The notes beneath the pieces are model-generated. The model searched no databases, had not been told where the DNA came from, and saw only the letters and a list, made by a program, of their open reading frames with translations. This document shows positions 43,612 through 53,092 of a stretch of 64,000 nucleotides of DNA, piece after piece. Position numbers and translations under genes: made by a program. Position 1 is the first letter of the stretch, and each line of letters opens with the position of its first letter. Location of the stretch: the NCBI RefSeq assembly GCF_004320525.1, contig NZ_SIHX01000001.1, positions 788,251 to 852,250 on the forward strand. The letters run 5' to 3'. The stretch comes from Arthrobacter sp. S39 (GTDB lineage Bacteria > Actinomycetota > Actinomycetes > Actinomycetales > Micrococcaceae).

Positions 43612-44775
43612 ATGACGCACGGGACAACAGTGGACCTACTCGCGGAGAGCCGATTTTCACCGGTCATCGACGCGTTCGCCAATACGCTCGACGAAACAGA
43701 TCGCAGCGGTGCCGCGTTGTCGGTGTGGCTGGACGGGCAACCAGTGATCGAGGCACGAGGCGGCACCGCCGATGCGCGCACCGGGGCGCCCTGGCAACCG
43801 GATACGCTGGCGGTCGTCTTCTCCTGCACGAAGGGGCTGGCGGCGATCGCCATTGGCCATCTACTGCAGTCGGGAGCCCTGAGCTCGCTCGACATGCCGC
43901 TCGCGGACATCTGGCCCGAGTTCGCCGCGCACGGCAAGGGCGAAGTCTCGGTCGGCGATGCACTCGCCCATCGCGCGGGGGTTCCAGCGCCCAGAGTCGA
44001 CGTGCCGCTCGACCAGTTGCTGGACGGCAATTCATTCGCTCGCATCATCGCGGAGCAGGAGCCGTTCTGGACTCCGGGAAGCGCCCACCAGTATCACGCA
44101 GTGACGGTTGGAGCGATCAGCCAACAGATCGTCTCTCGTATCGCCGGTCGTTCACTTGGTGACTACTTCGCTTCTGAAATAGCGCGTCCGCTAAAGGCCG
44201 ATGCGTGGATCGGTCTTCCCGCCGAGCACGAGCCCCGGGTGGCTCACATAATCGAAGGCCAGCCCGCCCCGCCTTCGCCGGACGCCGACGGGAATCCCGA
44301 CCTGGAATGGCTGACGAGGGCGATCACCCTCGGCGGCGCGATCCCTCCGAACCTGCTCGGACCAGGGCTGGGATTCAACGAGCCTGAACTGCACGCCTCA
44401 GAGATCGGCGGAGCAGGAGGGATCTCGAGCGCCACAGGACTCGCTCGCATCTGGTCGGCGACCGTGGTGGAGACCTGCGGAGTGCGGCTGTGGAACACGG
44501 CGACAGCTCGAGCCCTTGCTCGGCCTCGCAGCGTGGGAACCCCATTTTTCGATAGCGGTCCGCCGCCGTACCAGTCCTGGGGGGCGGGAGTGATGATCTC
44601 CTCGGGATGGGATCCTTACCTGACCCCGGCCTCGTTCGGGCACGACGGCGCCGGTGGACAGGTGGCATTCGCCGACCCAGACTCCCGCATCGGGTTCGCG
44701 TACGTGACAAATCGGCTCGTCGACATGGGGCGTGGCATCAGCGTCGTCACTGCTCTTCGCGACGCACTCGAATAG
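43612..44775 (+). CDS. Beta-lactamase-fold serine hydrolase (EstB-type esterase), paralog 3
   Basis: A 387-residue cytosolic serine hydrolase. S-x-x-K is Ser71-Cys-Thr-Lys74, the tyrosine lies in HQYHAVTVG, and GHDGAGGQVAFADP is close to the C-terminus. It resembles paralog 1 more than paralog 2 (VVFSCTKGLA in both). AAAGGGAA lies about 8 bases before the ATG at 43612, which I prefer over a GTG two codons earlier. It follows the GH2 remnant and precedes an SDR gene. The expected function is the same as for the other two: ester cleavage on an acylated glycoside or aglycone. Confidence 0.88.
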   Translation: MTHGTTVDLLAESRFSPVIDAFANTLDETDRSGAALSVWLDGQPVIEARGGTADARTGAPWQPDTLAVVFSCTKGLAAIAIGHLLQSGALSSLDMPLADIWPEFAAHGKGEVSVGDALAHRAGVPAPRVDVPLDQLLDGNSFARIIAEQEPFWTPGSAHQYHAVTVGAISQQIVSRIAGRSLGDYFASEIARPLKADAWIGLPAEHEPRVAHIIEGQPAPPSPDADGNPDLEWLTRAITLGGAIPPNLLGPGLGFNEPELHASEIGGAGGISSATGLARIWSATVVETCGVRLWNTATARALARPRSVGTPFFDSGPPPYQSWGAGVMISSGWDPYLTPASFGHDGAGGQVAFADPDSRIGFAYVTNRLVDMGRGISVVTALRDALE

Positions 44776-44803
44776 CGCAACGTTCCCCGTGGGATCGTTA
44801 CGC
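44775..44803 (+). terminator. Hairpin after esterase paralog 3 (possible terminator)
   Basis: 13-base arms at 44775-44787 and 44791-44803 pair except at two positions around a 3-base loop. No T-run follows, so termination is uncertain. The rest of the gap 44776-45167 shows nothing that I can support. Confidence 0.5.
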
Positions 44804-45167
44804 AGGTTGGGTTGGGATAGCAGAGCCACAACTGTCCTGTCCCATAAGCAGCTCTCGGTGTATCTACCACCCCAGCACGGATGACGCGGATCCGGCTCAC
44901 CGATGTGGATTACTGGAGCTCCCGTTCCCGGCAATGGGTTCGGGCTGGCGGTACCTACAAGATTCAGGCGGCCAGCTCTTCAACTGAGGGGCACTAGAAC
45001 CAGCACGCCCGCGCCGCCGGTAATGAAGATTCCGTCAAGCTACGGCGACGTCCGGAAATGTATGGGCCCCGCCACTCCTGAAGCGCTAAGAAGCACCCCC
45101 GAAAACGAACTCCTTTCAGGATCTCCTGTCCTCCAGTCCGCCCCACTTACGAAACGAGTTTCAAATC

Positions 45168-45908
45168 ATGAACCGTCTTACTGACAAGGTCGCACTCATC
45201 AGCGGCGCCGCGCGAGGTCTCGGCGCTGAGTTCGTCCGACAACTAGCCGCCGAAGGAGCCTCTGTAGTGATCGGCGACATCCTCGACGAAGATGGCCGCC
45301 AGCTTGCAGCCGAAATCGGGAAGGATGCACGTTTCGTGCACCTTGACGTTCGCGACTATAACGAGTGGACAGCGGCGGTCGCGCTCACTCAAGACACGTT
45401 CGGCCGGCTCGATATTCTCGTCAACAATGCAGGTGTGGTGCGGAGCGCACCGATCGATGAACACTCGCCGGAAGACTGGAACCTGGTCATCGATATCAAC
45501 CTGACCGGTTCCTTCTATGGGATCCGGGCCGCCGCGGCGGCGCTCAAGGCATCCGGACGTGGTTCGATCATCAACATCTCCTCCGACGCGGGCCTGCAGG
45601 GATATGGGGGGATCACCGGGTACAACGCATCCAAGTTCGGCCTTCGCGGGCTTACCAAGAGTGCTGCCCTCGACCTCGGCCCCTACAACGTGCGCGTCAA
45701 CACTGTGCACCCTGGACTCATACGCACGCCCCTGCTTGAAGGTATGGAATTCCCTCAAGATCATGTCGCCCTTCACAGGATGGGAGAGATGAGCGAGATC
45801 GCGAAGCTCGTCGTCTTCCTGGCGAGCGACGAGGCGTCCTTCTCCACCGGTTCGGAATTCATTGCCGACGGTGGCGAGAGCGCCGGCATGGCACACACAC
45901 GCCACTGA
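45168..45908 (+). CDS. SDR family oxidoreductase (hydroxysteroid-dehydrogenase-like)
   Basis: A 246-residue classical SDR. The cofactor motif is SGAARGLG (12-19), Asp60 lies in HLDV, NNAG at 86-89, and the catalytic residues are Ser138 or Ser139, Tyr152 and Lys156 (YNASK). The overall pattern (MNRLTDKVALISGAARGLGA, then GDILDEDG) resembles 3-alpha/20-beta-hydroxysteroid dehydrogenases, which use NAD. No clear Shine-Dalgarno sequence is seen before the ATG. It may modify an aglycone hydroxyl after deglycosylation; this is inference, because SDR substrate assignment from sequence is weak. Confidence 0.85.
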   Translation: MNRLTDKVALISGAARGLGAEFVRQLAAEGASVVIGDILDEDGRQLAAEIGKDARFVHLDVRDYNEWTAAVALTQDTFGRLDILVNNAGVVRSAPIDEHSPEDWNLVIDINLTGSFYGIRAAAAALKASGRGSIINISSDAGLQGYGGITGYNASKFGLRGLTKSAALDLGPYNVRVNTVHPGLIRTPLLEGMEFPQDHVALHRMGEMSEIAKLVVFLASDEASFSTGSEFIADGGESAGMAHTRH

Positions 45909-46731
45909 ACCGACTGACCAACCAATGCGGGCGTAATTCGCCCGAACTACAGCAACACACCCGCGTCCGCGCCGGTACGATACTGGGCGTTACCACTAAA
46001 CCAAGGAATCATGCATTAGACGCAGGAAACCTACAGCGGCAACCGATCCAGAGCAAATTCATGTTCTGGCGTCCGAATGCAGTCGTCGCTACAAAGGCGC
46101 ACTGACATGCTGAAATGCCGATTTAGTCTTGGGGACGCGAGTTCTCGCGGCTACTTCTGCTCCCTTTGTATTAGAGCCGATAACGGACCACATGTCGCCC
46201 TGCCGTCAGGGGCGAGTCAGGGTGGCAGATTGCGTACTAAGAGTTCCTTGAGCAACTGTCAATGAAAGACGATTCGGACCCTATTCTGACGGCCCTTGGC
46301 CACTTGCCCGACGTCAGGTTGAGGTGCGGCCAGTCGGACGATCTCGCGCCTCAGAAAGCGCGATTAGTTCGAAATCGAATATGCACGCTTACCAGTAAGT
46401 CGGCTAAGGCCATATCGGCATGCTCCGCTGGGTCGTGCATGGTCTGGTACTGATTTGGGACGGGAGCGGGAACTCGGCGGTGCAGCCTATTTGCCTGGTG
46501 AAGAGGAACCCCTCGGTCTGTCGGGCGGGCGGCGATTACTACCCATCGACGTCGAGCTTCAATACATCCCCCGTGCATCCAGCGAAGGGATGCCGCGGAT
46601 GGAGGACGTGACAGAGAGATCAGTTCTGGGGACCAGACAAGGCTGGTCCCGAGTCCAGATCGTAGTATGGGTGGGAACTCCCCTTGCGGAGTCGCAAAGT
46701 AGGTTTATATCGTCTTAGGGGAGGACCCCAA
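45909..46731. other. Gap before marR with two inverted repeats
   Basis: No gene is supported here. CGGGCG-N5-CGCCCG at 45929-45945 may help end the SDR transcript. A stronger repeat, GGGACCAG-N6-CTGGTCCC at 46629-46650, lies about 80 bases before the MarR start and may be an operator or hairpin. Confidence 0.55.
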
Positions 46732-47295
46732 TTGGCTCGCACATTGCATACGGACACCGTCCCGTCGCCTGCGGCGATGAGCCCGATCCTGGGGCCGGAC
46801 AACGCCGGATTACGCGTTGCCATGCACGCCCTCGTAACCTGGTCAACCGCAACCAGTTCGCGCGAGCGGTTGATGCACGAGAGCGGGTTTCCCCTGCCCG
46901 GTGACCTGCCGGCGTTCCTGCTTGTCAATCAGCTTATTTATCGGGGGGCGGTTCGACCTTCTGACGTTGCCGACGCCATCCAGACCGGAACCTCGAACAT
47001 CAGCAAGATTGTACGGCGCCTGGAAGAAGCGCGGATCGTTCGAAGAATGCCGGATCCACGGGACGACCGTGCCGTTGTCATCGTCTTGACCGCGGAGGGC
47101 CGGGCCGTCGCCCAGCGAATCAGCGACGCCATCGACCGGGTAAGCGCTCCTGCCACTGTCGGCTGGACCTCGGAGGAGTTCAAGCTGCTGGAGAGTCTCA
47201 TGTTGAAGCTCGTTCGCTCCTTGGATGCATTGCCGGGTGCACCTCTTTCAACGGCCTCCGGGGTCTCTCTTGGCCCGAAGGGGAGAAACCTCTAA
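46732..47295 (+). CDS. MarR family transcriptional regulator
   Basis: A 187-residue MarR protein. The winged-helix core covers about residues 60-125, with VADAIQTGTSNISKIVRRLEEA as recognition region and MPDPRDDRAVVIVLTAEG as wing. I chose the TTG at 46732 because GGGGAGGA lies 6 bases upstream; no ATG has a comparable ribosome binding site. It lies 85 bp before an MFS gene, with an inverted repeat between them at 47300-47320. It probably represses the MFS gene until a phenolic or other aromatic compound is present. Confidence 0.88.
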   Translation: MARTLHTDTVPSPAAMSPILGPDNAGLRVAMHALVTWSTATSSRERLMHESGFPLPGDLPAFLLVNQLIYRGAVRPSDVADAIQTGTSNISKIVRRLEEARIVRRMPDPRDDRAVVIVLTAEGRAVAQRISDAIDRVSAPATVGWTSEEFKLLESLMLKLVRSLDALPGAPLSTASGVSLGPKGRNL

Positions 47296-47299
47296 AAAA

Positions 47300-47332
47300 A
47301 TACTGGCGTGAGGACAGTATCTTTCCTATACT
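47300..47332 (+). promoter_or_regulatory. Promoter and likely MarR operator of the MFS gene
   Basis: ATACTG-N9-CAGTAT is a perfect inverted repeat at 47300-47320. A -10 box TATACT follows at 47327-47332, so the repeat covers the -35 region. This is a classical arrangement for repression. Confidence 0.72.
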
Positions 47333-47380
47333 CCTTCTATGCCGTGAAACGATTCACTGCGCTGGCTTCAAAGGAGAAGG

Positions 47381-48694
47381 ATGTTGCAGCGGAAACTTGT
47401 ACGACCCTGGTGGGTTGCAGTTGTATCAGGAATGGCGTCCTACATTGACGCCGCGGCCATTATCAGCTTTGGGATAGCCATCGTCGTATTCCAACGCAGC
47501 CTCGGGCTTGACTCGCTCCAGCTCGGGCTCGCGTCAGGGTCGCTTACTTTTGGCATCGCCGTCGGGGCCTTGGTGGGAGGCCGCCTGGGTGACCGGTATG
47601 GACGCCGTCCCATATTCACCTTGACGATGATCGTGATTGTCGTCGCTCTTTTGGGGTTGATCCTCGCCCCAAGTTTTGCCGTACTCTTTGCCGCGGCGTT
47701 GTTGCTGGGTCTGGGAACCGGTGCGGATTTGCCAGTCTCACTCTCCACGATTTCCGAAGCAGCGACGGAACAGAACCGTGGCCGGATGCTCGGCTTCTCG
47801 AACCTGCTTTGGATCGCGGGCATTGTCATCAGCTCGCTGCTCGGGTCGCAGCTGGCCGCTCGGGGAATCCCGGGAGTGCAGATCCTGTTCGGAATCATTG
47901 GAGTAATCGCGCTGCTGACCATGCTCGCCCGGTTGACGATTCCCGAGTCCTCTGTGTGGCAAGCCGCGAAAAAGGAACGCGATGCCGGCGTTGACACCGT
48001 TCGCGCGGATCGAGCAGCCGTGAAGGAGCTTTTCAAAGCTCCATACATTGCTCCCTTGGCCGCTCTGGTTGTCTTCTACACGCTGACTAACCTTGTCGCC
48101 AACACCACCGGCCAGTACGGAAACTACGTACTGGTGAACTATGGCGGTATACCGCTGGAGACAGCCGCCACCCTCGGGCTGCCCCTGCTTCCCCTTTCAA
48201 TTGCCGGGTTCCTGTGGTTCATGAAGATTGCGGATAAGCCCTCGCGCTTCCGGTACTTCACCATTGGAGCCGCCTGCCAAGTAGCAACGCCCTTGGTCTT
48301 CGCAATTTTTGGCGTGAGTATTGCCACGTACCTTGTACAGGCCGTGTTCGCGGCAGTGGGCAGCGCCTTCGCTTTTGAGGGAATCATGAAGGTTTGGACT
48401 CAGCGGTCCTTCCCGACCCTGCTGCGGACCACGGCCCAGGGCGTGATCATCTCTGTGGCCCGCTTCGCGGCCGCTGCTGTTGCATCCATCACGCCGCTCC
48501 TGCTGCAAGCCGGGCCCAGCATTATGTACGGCATACTGACGGCCCTCTCCCTGGTCGGCGTTACCTGGGCATGGGTGGTGTTCCGCACACGAGACCGCCA
48601 CAGCGAGTTCAAGGCAGAGGCGCAAACCGACCGGCTGGCCGATGCTCCCGCCTCAGGACAGTCATCAGTCGCTGCTGGTCCAGCGGCTGGCTAA
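47381..48694 (+). CDS. MFS transporter (sugar porter/AAHS-like)
   Basis: A 437-residue permease with 12 predicted membrane helices. The loop between helices 2 and 3 carries the family signature GGRLGDRYGRRP, and helix 4-5 shows LLGLGTGADLPVSLSTISE. AAAGGAGAAGG precedes the ATG. It lies 31 bp before GH78-3, so a rhamnoside or aromatic substrate imported by this permease could be the direct substrate of that enzyme. A MarR regulator stands upstream. Import rather than export is suggested by the pairing with a cytosolic hydrolase. Confidence 0.88.
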   Translation: MLQRKLVRPWWVAVVSGMASYIDAAAIISFGIAIVVFQRSLGLDSLQLGLASGSLTFGIAVGALVGGRLGDRYGRRPIFTLTMIVIVVALLGLILAPSFAVLFAAALLLGLGTGADLPVSLSTISEAATEQNRGRMLGFSNLLWIAGIVISSLLGSQLAARGIPGVQILFGIIGVIALLTMLARLTIPESSVWQAAKKERDAGVDTVRADRAAVKELFKAPYIAPLAALVVFYTLTNLVANTTGQYGNYVLVNYGGIPLETAATLGLPLLPLSIAGFLWFMKIADKPSRFRYFTIGAACQVATPLVFAIFGVSIATYLVQAVFAAVGSAFAFEGIMKVWTQRSFPTLLRTTAQGVIISVARFAAAAVASITPLLLQAGPSIMYGILTALSLVGVTWAWVVFRTRDRHSEFKAEAQTDRLADAPASGQSSVAAGPAAG

Positions 48695-48725
48695 ACGAAG
48701 CCCCATCCTCATGCTAAGGAGACCC

Positions 48726-51455
48726 ATGCCCATCGCCGTGTCGTCATTGACCTTGAACAAACGTGTTTGTCCCCTAGGCATCGACTCCCCGTGCCCGGAG
48801 TTCGCCTGGAAGGTGCTCGGGGATGCGCAGGAGTGGTTTGAACTTGAGGTCTCACTGGACGGGGATTTCACGTCCGAGAGCGTCATTTGGCAGCCGGGCT
48901 GGCTTCAGGATCCCGTTCCATTTGGACACATCTATGCAGGTCCGGAGCTTAACTCCGCGACGCGATACTGGTGGCGGGTAAGGACCAGGGCCGACGGAAC
49001 CGAATCATCCTGGAGCCCCCCGGCGTGGTTCGAGACAGGTCTGCTCCATAAAGACGATTGGGTTGGACAGTGGATCACCGACAGCAAGCCGGATTCGTCG
49101 GGCACACTCTACTTCCGCTCCGACGTGGAGTTGCCGTCCGGTGTGGCAAAGGCGCGCGCTTATGTCAGCGCTCTGGGCTGGTACAAGTTGTGGCTGAATG
49201 GTGAGAACATCACCGAAAGGGCTCTGGTCCCTCGATTCACGCCATTTGATGACTACGTGGAATACCAGGCATATGACATCACGGAAGCCCTTCAGCCAGG
49301 TACCAATGCGGTCGGCGTCGTAGTCTCAGAGGGCCGGTTCAGGGGACGTCTGGGGGCGTTTTCCAAGCCCGCCCGCTTCGGGGACCAACTCGCCGCCATT
49401 GTGCAGCTTGAGGTCGAGCTGCAGGACGGCCGACGGTTGCGGCATGGCAGCGACCTGGCCTGGACTGTTGGAGACGGGCCGATCTCGCTTTCCGATCCGA
49501 AATTCGGAGAGCGCGCGGACCTCCGTGTCAGCACCGTCGACTGGACCCGGCCTGGAGCTCAACCCCAGCGCGCCCGTGCCGTGGACCCGCTTCCCCCCAA
49601 TCCTCGACGCCTTATCGCGGAGGAGGTCGAACGTGTCACGGAGGTAGGCCGTATCCCTGGCCGCGTCACGACAACCCCGGCCGGAGTGCAACTCATTGAT
49701 TTCGACCAAAATTTCAACGGGCACGCCCGGGTCCGCCTGGCCGGGACTCCCGGAACGAAGGTCATGATCTCCTACAGTGAAGTGCTTACACCGGAGGGAG
49801 AGCTGAACACCGAATACCTGCACTTTCCGGGCTCAAAGCAGCAGGACGGATGGTTCCAGCGTGACGAGGTGATCCTCCCCGGAGGGGCCATTGAATACGA
49901 ACCGACCTTCGCCGTTCGGGGTTTCCGCTACATCGCTATTGAGGGTGACATTTCACCTCTTGCCGACGGAGATGCCGAAGGTGTTGTCGTGTCCACGGAC
50001 CTTCAGCTGACCGGCCATTTTGACTGCTCGGACCCCCGTCTTGTCCGGCTATGGCGCAACTCACGGTGGTCGATGATATCGAACTTTGCTGACACTCCCA
50101 CGGACTGCCCGACTCGTGAAAGATCGGGCTGGACCGGGGACATCCAAATATTTGGTCCCACAGCGGCGGTCCTCGGAGACACTGACACCTACCTGCGCCG
50201 TTACCTTCGTAACCTTGCTGCCGACCAGTTCGACGACGGCACCATCCCTCCGGTAATTCCGGCAGAGACTTCGGCATTCGTGCCGAAGAAAGACAAGATG
50301 CAGGAATTGGCGCGAACATCGGTGGGCTGGGGAGATGTGAGCGTCATGCTTCCGTGGACCCTCTACCAATACTTTGGGGACGTCCAAGTGCTCGAGCGGC
50401 AATACGAAAGTGCTAAATCCTGGGTGCGATTCCTCGAGCGTCGGGGCCTGAAGCGAGGGGTCGCCCGCCGTATCGGACGCCGCGTTGGACCACTCGAGGA
50501 CTACATTCTTGACACCGGTTTCAACTGGGGTGAGTGGCTCCGGCCGGGCGAGGGCCCAGCATCACAGATGGGCGGAAATCTCCTTACCGGCCGGCCCGAG
50601 GTCGCGACAGCCTACTTCGCCCACTCTGCACAGCTGCTTAGCCGTATAGCTGGAGTGCTGGGACGTGTGAGGGATGGTGAGCACTTCGCCGAAGTGGGTG
50701 TGAACGCGAAGGAAGCCTACAACGCGGCTTTCGTACGCCGAGGTGGCTCCCGAATCGGTGCCGATCGGCAAGATGACTATGTGCGCGCCCTCGCGTTCGA
50801 CCTCCTGCCTGAATCGGCCCGCCCCGACGCCACCGACAGGCTCGTCGAGTTGATAGAGAACAACGACGGCCATCTGGACACGGGCTTCCTTAGCACGGCA
50901 CTCCTGCTTCCCGTCCTCTGCGACCACGGAAGGGAGGACATCGCGTGGCGGGTGCTTCTCAACCCCTCTGCACCCTCATGGCTTGCACAGATAGATCAAG
51001 GGGCAACGACGATATGGGAGACCTGGGACGGACATGACAAGAAGGGACGACCTGCCGATTCGCACAATCACTACGCGTTCGGCAGCGTCAGCCAGTGGCT
51101 CCACGAATATGTCGCCGGGGTGCGCCCTCTCGAACCCGGCTACCGGAAGTTCCTCGTCGCACCCACCTTCGGCCCCTTGTCCTACGCATCCACGAACATC
51201 TCTACTCCATACGGCAACGTCTCGGCGAAATGGGAGCGTTCAGATACCAGCGCATTCCTCTCCCTTACCGCCCCGCCGGGCACGGAGGCGGTGATTCAGG
51301 TAGAGGGCCTAAGCCGTAACGTCGGGGCTGGTACTCATGAGTTCGGTTGGCCCGTCGGCAATGCACACGACTCAATCCTCGGGAGGACAGATTCTCGCAG
51401 TGCGTATACCGGTGAAGCCGACGCGATAGCTGGGGCTGGGGGCATAAAGCAATGA
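48726..51455 (+). CDS. GH78 alpha-L-rhamnosidase 3
   Basis: A 909-residue GH78 enzyme without an export signal. The predicted acid lies near Glu464 in TDCPTRERSGWTGD and the base near Glu765 in GATTIWETWDG. The N-terminal Fn3-like segment contains TRYWWRVRTRADG, and the beta-sandwich YVSALGWYKLWLNGE. AAGGAG precedes the ATG at 48726, so I prefer it over an upstream ATG inside the MFS gene. It forms a MarR-MFS-rhamnosidase unit that could take up and cleave a rhamnoside independently of the rest of the island. It lacks the helical tail of rhamnosidase 2. Confidence 0.93.
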   Translation: MPIAVSSLTLNKRVCPLGIDSPCPEFAWKVLGDAQEWFELEVSLDGDFTSESVIWQPGWLQDPVPFGHIYAGPELNSATRYWWRVRTRADGTESSWSPPAWFETGLLHKDDWVGQWITDSKPDSSGTLYFRSDVELPSGVAKARAYVSALGWYKLWLNGENITERALVPRFTPFDDYVEYQAYDITEALQPGTNAVGVVVSEGRFRGRLGAFSKPARFGDQLAAIVQLEVELQDGRRLRHGSDLAWTVGDGPISLSDPKFGERADLRVSTVDWTRPGAQPQRARAVDPLPPNPRRLIAEEVERVTEVGRIPGRVTTTPAGVQLIDFDQNFNGHARVRLAGTPGTKVMISYSEVLTPEGELNTEYLHFPGSKQQDGWFQRDEVILPGGAIEYEPTFAVRGFRYIAIEGDISPLADGDAEGVVVSTDLQLTGHFDCSDPRLVRLWRNSRWSMISNFADTPTDCPTRERSGWTGDIQIFGPTAAVLGDTDTYLRRYLRNLAADQFDDGTIPPVIPAETSAFVPKKDKMQELARTSVGWGDVSVMLPWTLYQYFGDVQVLERQYESAKSWVRFLERRGLKRGVARRIGRRVGPLEDYILDTGFNWGEWLRPGEGPASQMGGNLLTGRPEVATAYFAHSAQLLSRIAGVLGRVRDGEHFAEVGVNAKEAYNAAFVRRGGSRIGADRQDDYVRALAFDLLPESARPDATDRLVELIENNDGHLDTGFLSTALLLPVLCDHGREDIAWRVLLNPSAPSWLAQIDQGATTIWETWDGHDKKGRPADSHNHYAFGSVSQWLHEYVAGVRPLEPGYRKFLVAPTFGPLSYASTNISTPYGNVSAKWERSDTSAFLSLTAPPGTEAVIQVEGLSRNVGAGTHEFGWPVGNAHDSILGRTDSRSAYTGEADAIAGAGGIKQ

Positions 51456-51621
51456 GGAGTGCCCTGCCATACTCTTCCGCGCATTCTGACAACAACGGAC
51501 AGCCGCATGAGCGGCCGATCTAACCGGCTAGGATGCACCATTTGACCCTGCGTTCCTGCAATTCCCGTTGTGAATCGGGTACTGGCTGATACCTCTGAAG
51601 TTCCGGATCGCAGGTGCGCGA

Positions 51622-51962
51622 ATCCAAGCGCAGCGGACCCTGGTTATCGAGCTTTACTGGGCATTGGGCAAGGACATATCGCCCGCCAGGCGAGCCAGGC
51701 CTGGCGTCTGGCGTTATCAGGCAGCTAGCCGCCGATCTCGCGATTTCCTTCCCGATATGAAGGGCGTGCCATGCCGGAACATGCAGTACATGACCGCGAT
51801 GGTCCGGGCTTGGGACCGACAGAAAAAGTGCCACAGCTTGTGGCACATTTGCCATGGGGTCACATCCGCACGATTCCCGACAAAGCAGCCACCGGCGAGG
51901 AGCGGGACTGGTATGCGGCCATGGCCGTCCATTACGGATCGGCGGCCGCAAACGCATCATGA
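51622..51962 (+). pseudogene. Remnant of a YhcG/DUF1016-type nuclease gene
   Basis: Two blocks in different frames match the N-terminal part of DUF1016 proteins. The first reads VIELYWALGKDIS and then FLPDMKGVPCRNMQYMTAM. The second reads VPQLVAHLPWGHIRTI and ERDWYAAMAVHYGSA before a stop. The PD-(D/E)XK nuclease half is gone. Such genes are common in mobile DNA and defence islands. Confidence 0.65.
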
Positions 51963-53092
51963 CGGATGCCAAGATCGGCTCAGCCCGAAACGTGCCGCTG
52001 AACATGATGATGAATCATTCAATGGAAGGCGCGGGGATCGAACCGGACACCGCAGAAGCCTAGGCAGAAGGGCGGTTTCTCACGATCGTCGCGACGGCTC
52101 GATTTGAACGTAACCATATCGCTCGATTGCCTATTGCCGGCGTGGCCGCGCCCACGGCGACTGCCGGACCCCGTGCCGGAACACGTTCCGTCACGGTGCG
52201 CTTCATCGGACAGGTGTACGGAAGCTCTACGGGTGCCCAGACGGGCCGGGTCCTGGCTTCATTGTGATTCGGGCAAGCACCAAGGTTTGCGACAGTGCAG
52301 CGCCGGATTCTGCTCAAACCACCAAGGTGGGATTTCCACTCAAAAACTGGATATACACTTCCGAAGATTCTCTCACCCCATGAAGCGAGTATGGCGCCGG
52401 GGAAGCTGCGCCAATCATGACCCGAACAGCGCGACACCGAGGTTCTTCAGCTGCGAAGTCGGCACTGGACAGGCTCCTGAGGAAGCAGACTCGCTTCTCG
52501 ATGATGGTGTGTGCCCAGCATCTGCGTTCGCCTTGTGAGCGAGGGCGGCCCGCGGTCGTCTCAGGGTTGCTGGATTCCACAATCATGAAGTGGCCGCTTC
52601 CCAGCACGAGTCTGGTCTGGTTGAAGCAACCAATCCAGCACCAGGAAGCACCAGCCTACAGCTACGCCGGTGCCGTTATTGCCAGGTCTGGCCGCACCAA
52701 CAGCGGCACTCCTGGTGTTCCTGGATGACGAGGACCCGTTCCTCGCCGAGCAGGATGATGTCTTCGTAGCTGAGCATGGCTCCAGTGCAGCATCAGCGGC
52801 CGGCTGCCCGGTAGGGGAGTCGTTGAGTATGTGGAAAACCGCAGGCAACGGCATCGGAGCGCTCTGCCCGTGAGCCTCCGGTGGCCACCACTGAAGTCCG
52901 ACCGGCGGCGAACCAGGAACGAACCTACAGTGCCGGGAACCTACGCGGACGCACCACCAACTCTTTCCCTCACCCTCGACGGCGAGTTTGGCCGGCGTGC
53001 GCTGTCGGAACTCGAGAATTAGTGAGCATGTGGTGATCGCAGTAGGAGGGGGCTGATTGTGCTGATTTAGCAGGGATTTCTTCTTCTTCGTT
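51963..53092. other. Degenerate edge of the island
   Basis: This 1.1-kb stretch contains only short, poorly supported frames on both strands. I recognise no intact gene and no clear transposon end, although it joins foreign-looking DNA to the comM remnant. It may hold decayed mobile-element sequence. Confidence 0.6.

Noticed and set aside
45970..46012. A tRNA-like stretch on the minus strand (TTGGTTTAGTGGTAACGC)
   Set aside because: It resembles a D-arm, but no anticodon arm, T-arm or acceptor stem can be drawn around it.
51664..52107. Open frame of 147 codons read as an intact gene
   Set aside because: Only its first part matches DUF1016, and the continuation of that family lies in another frame, so it is a remnant.
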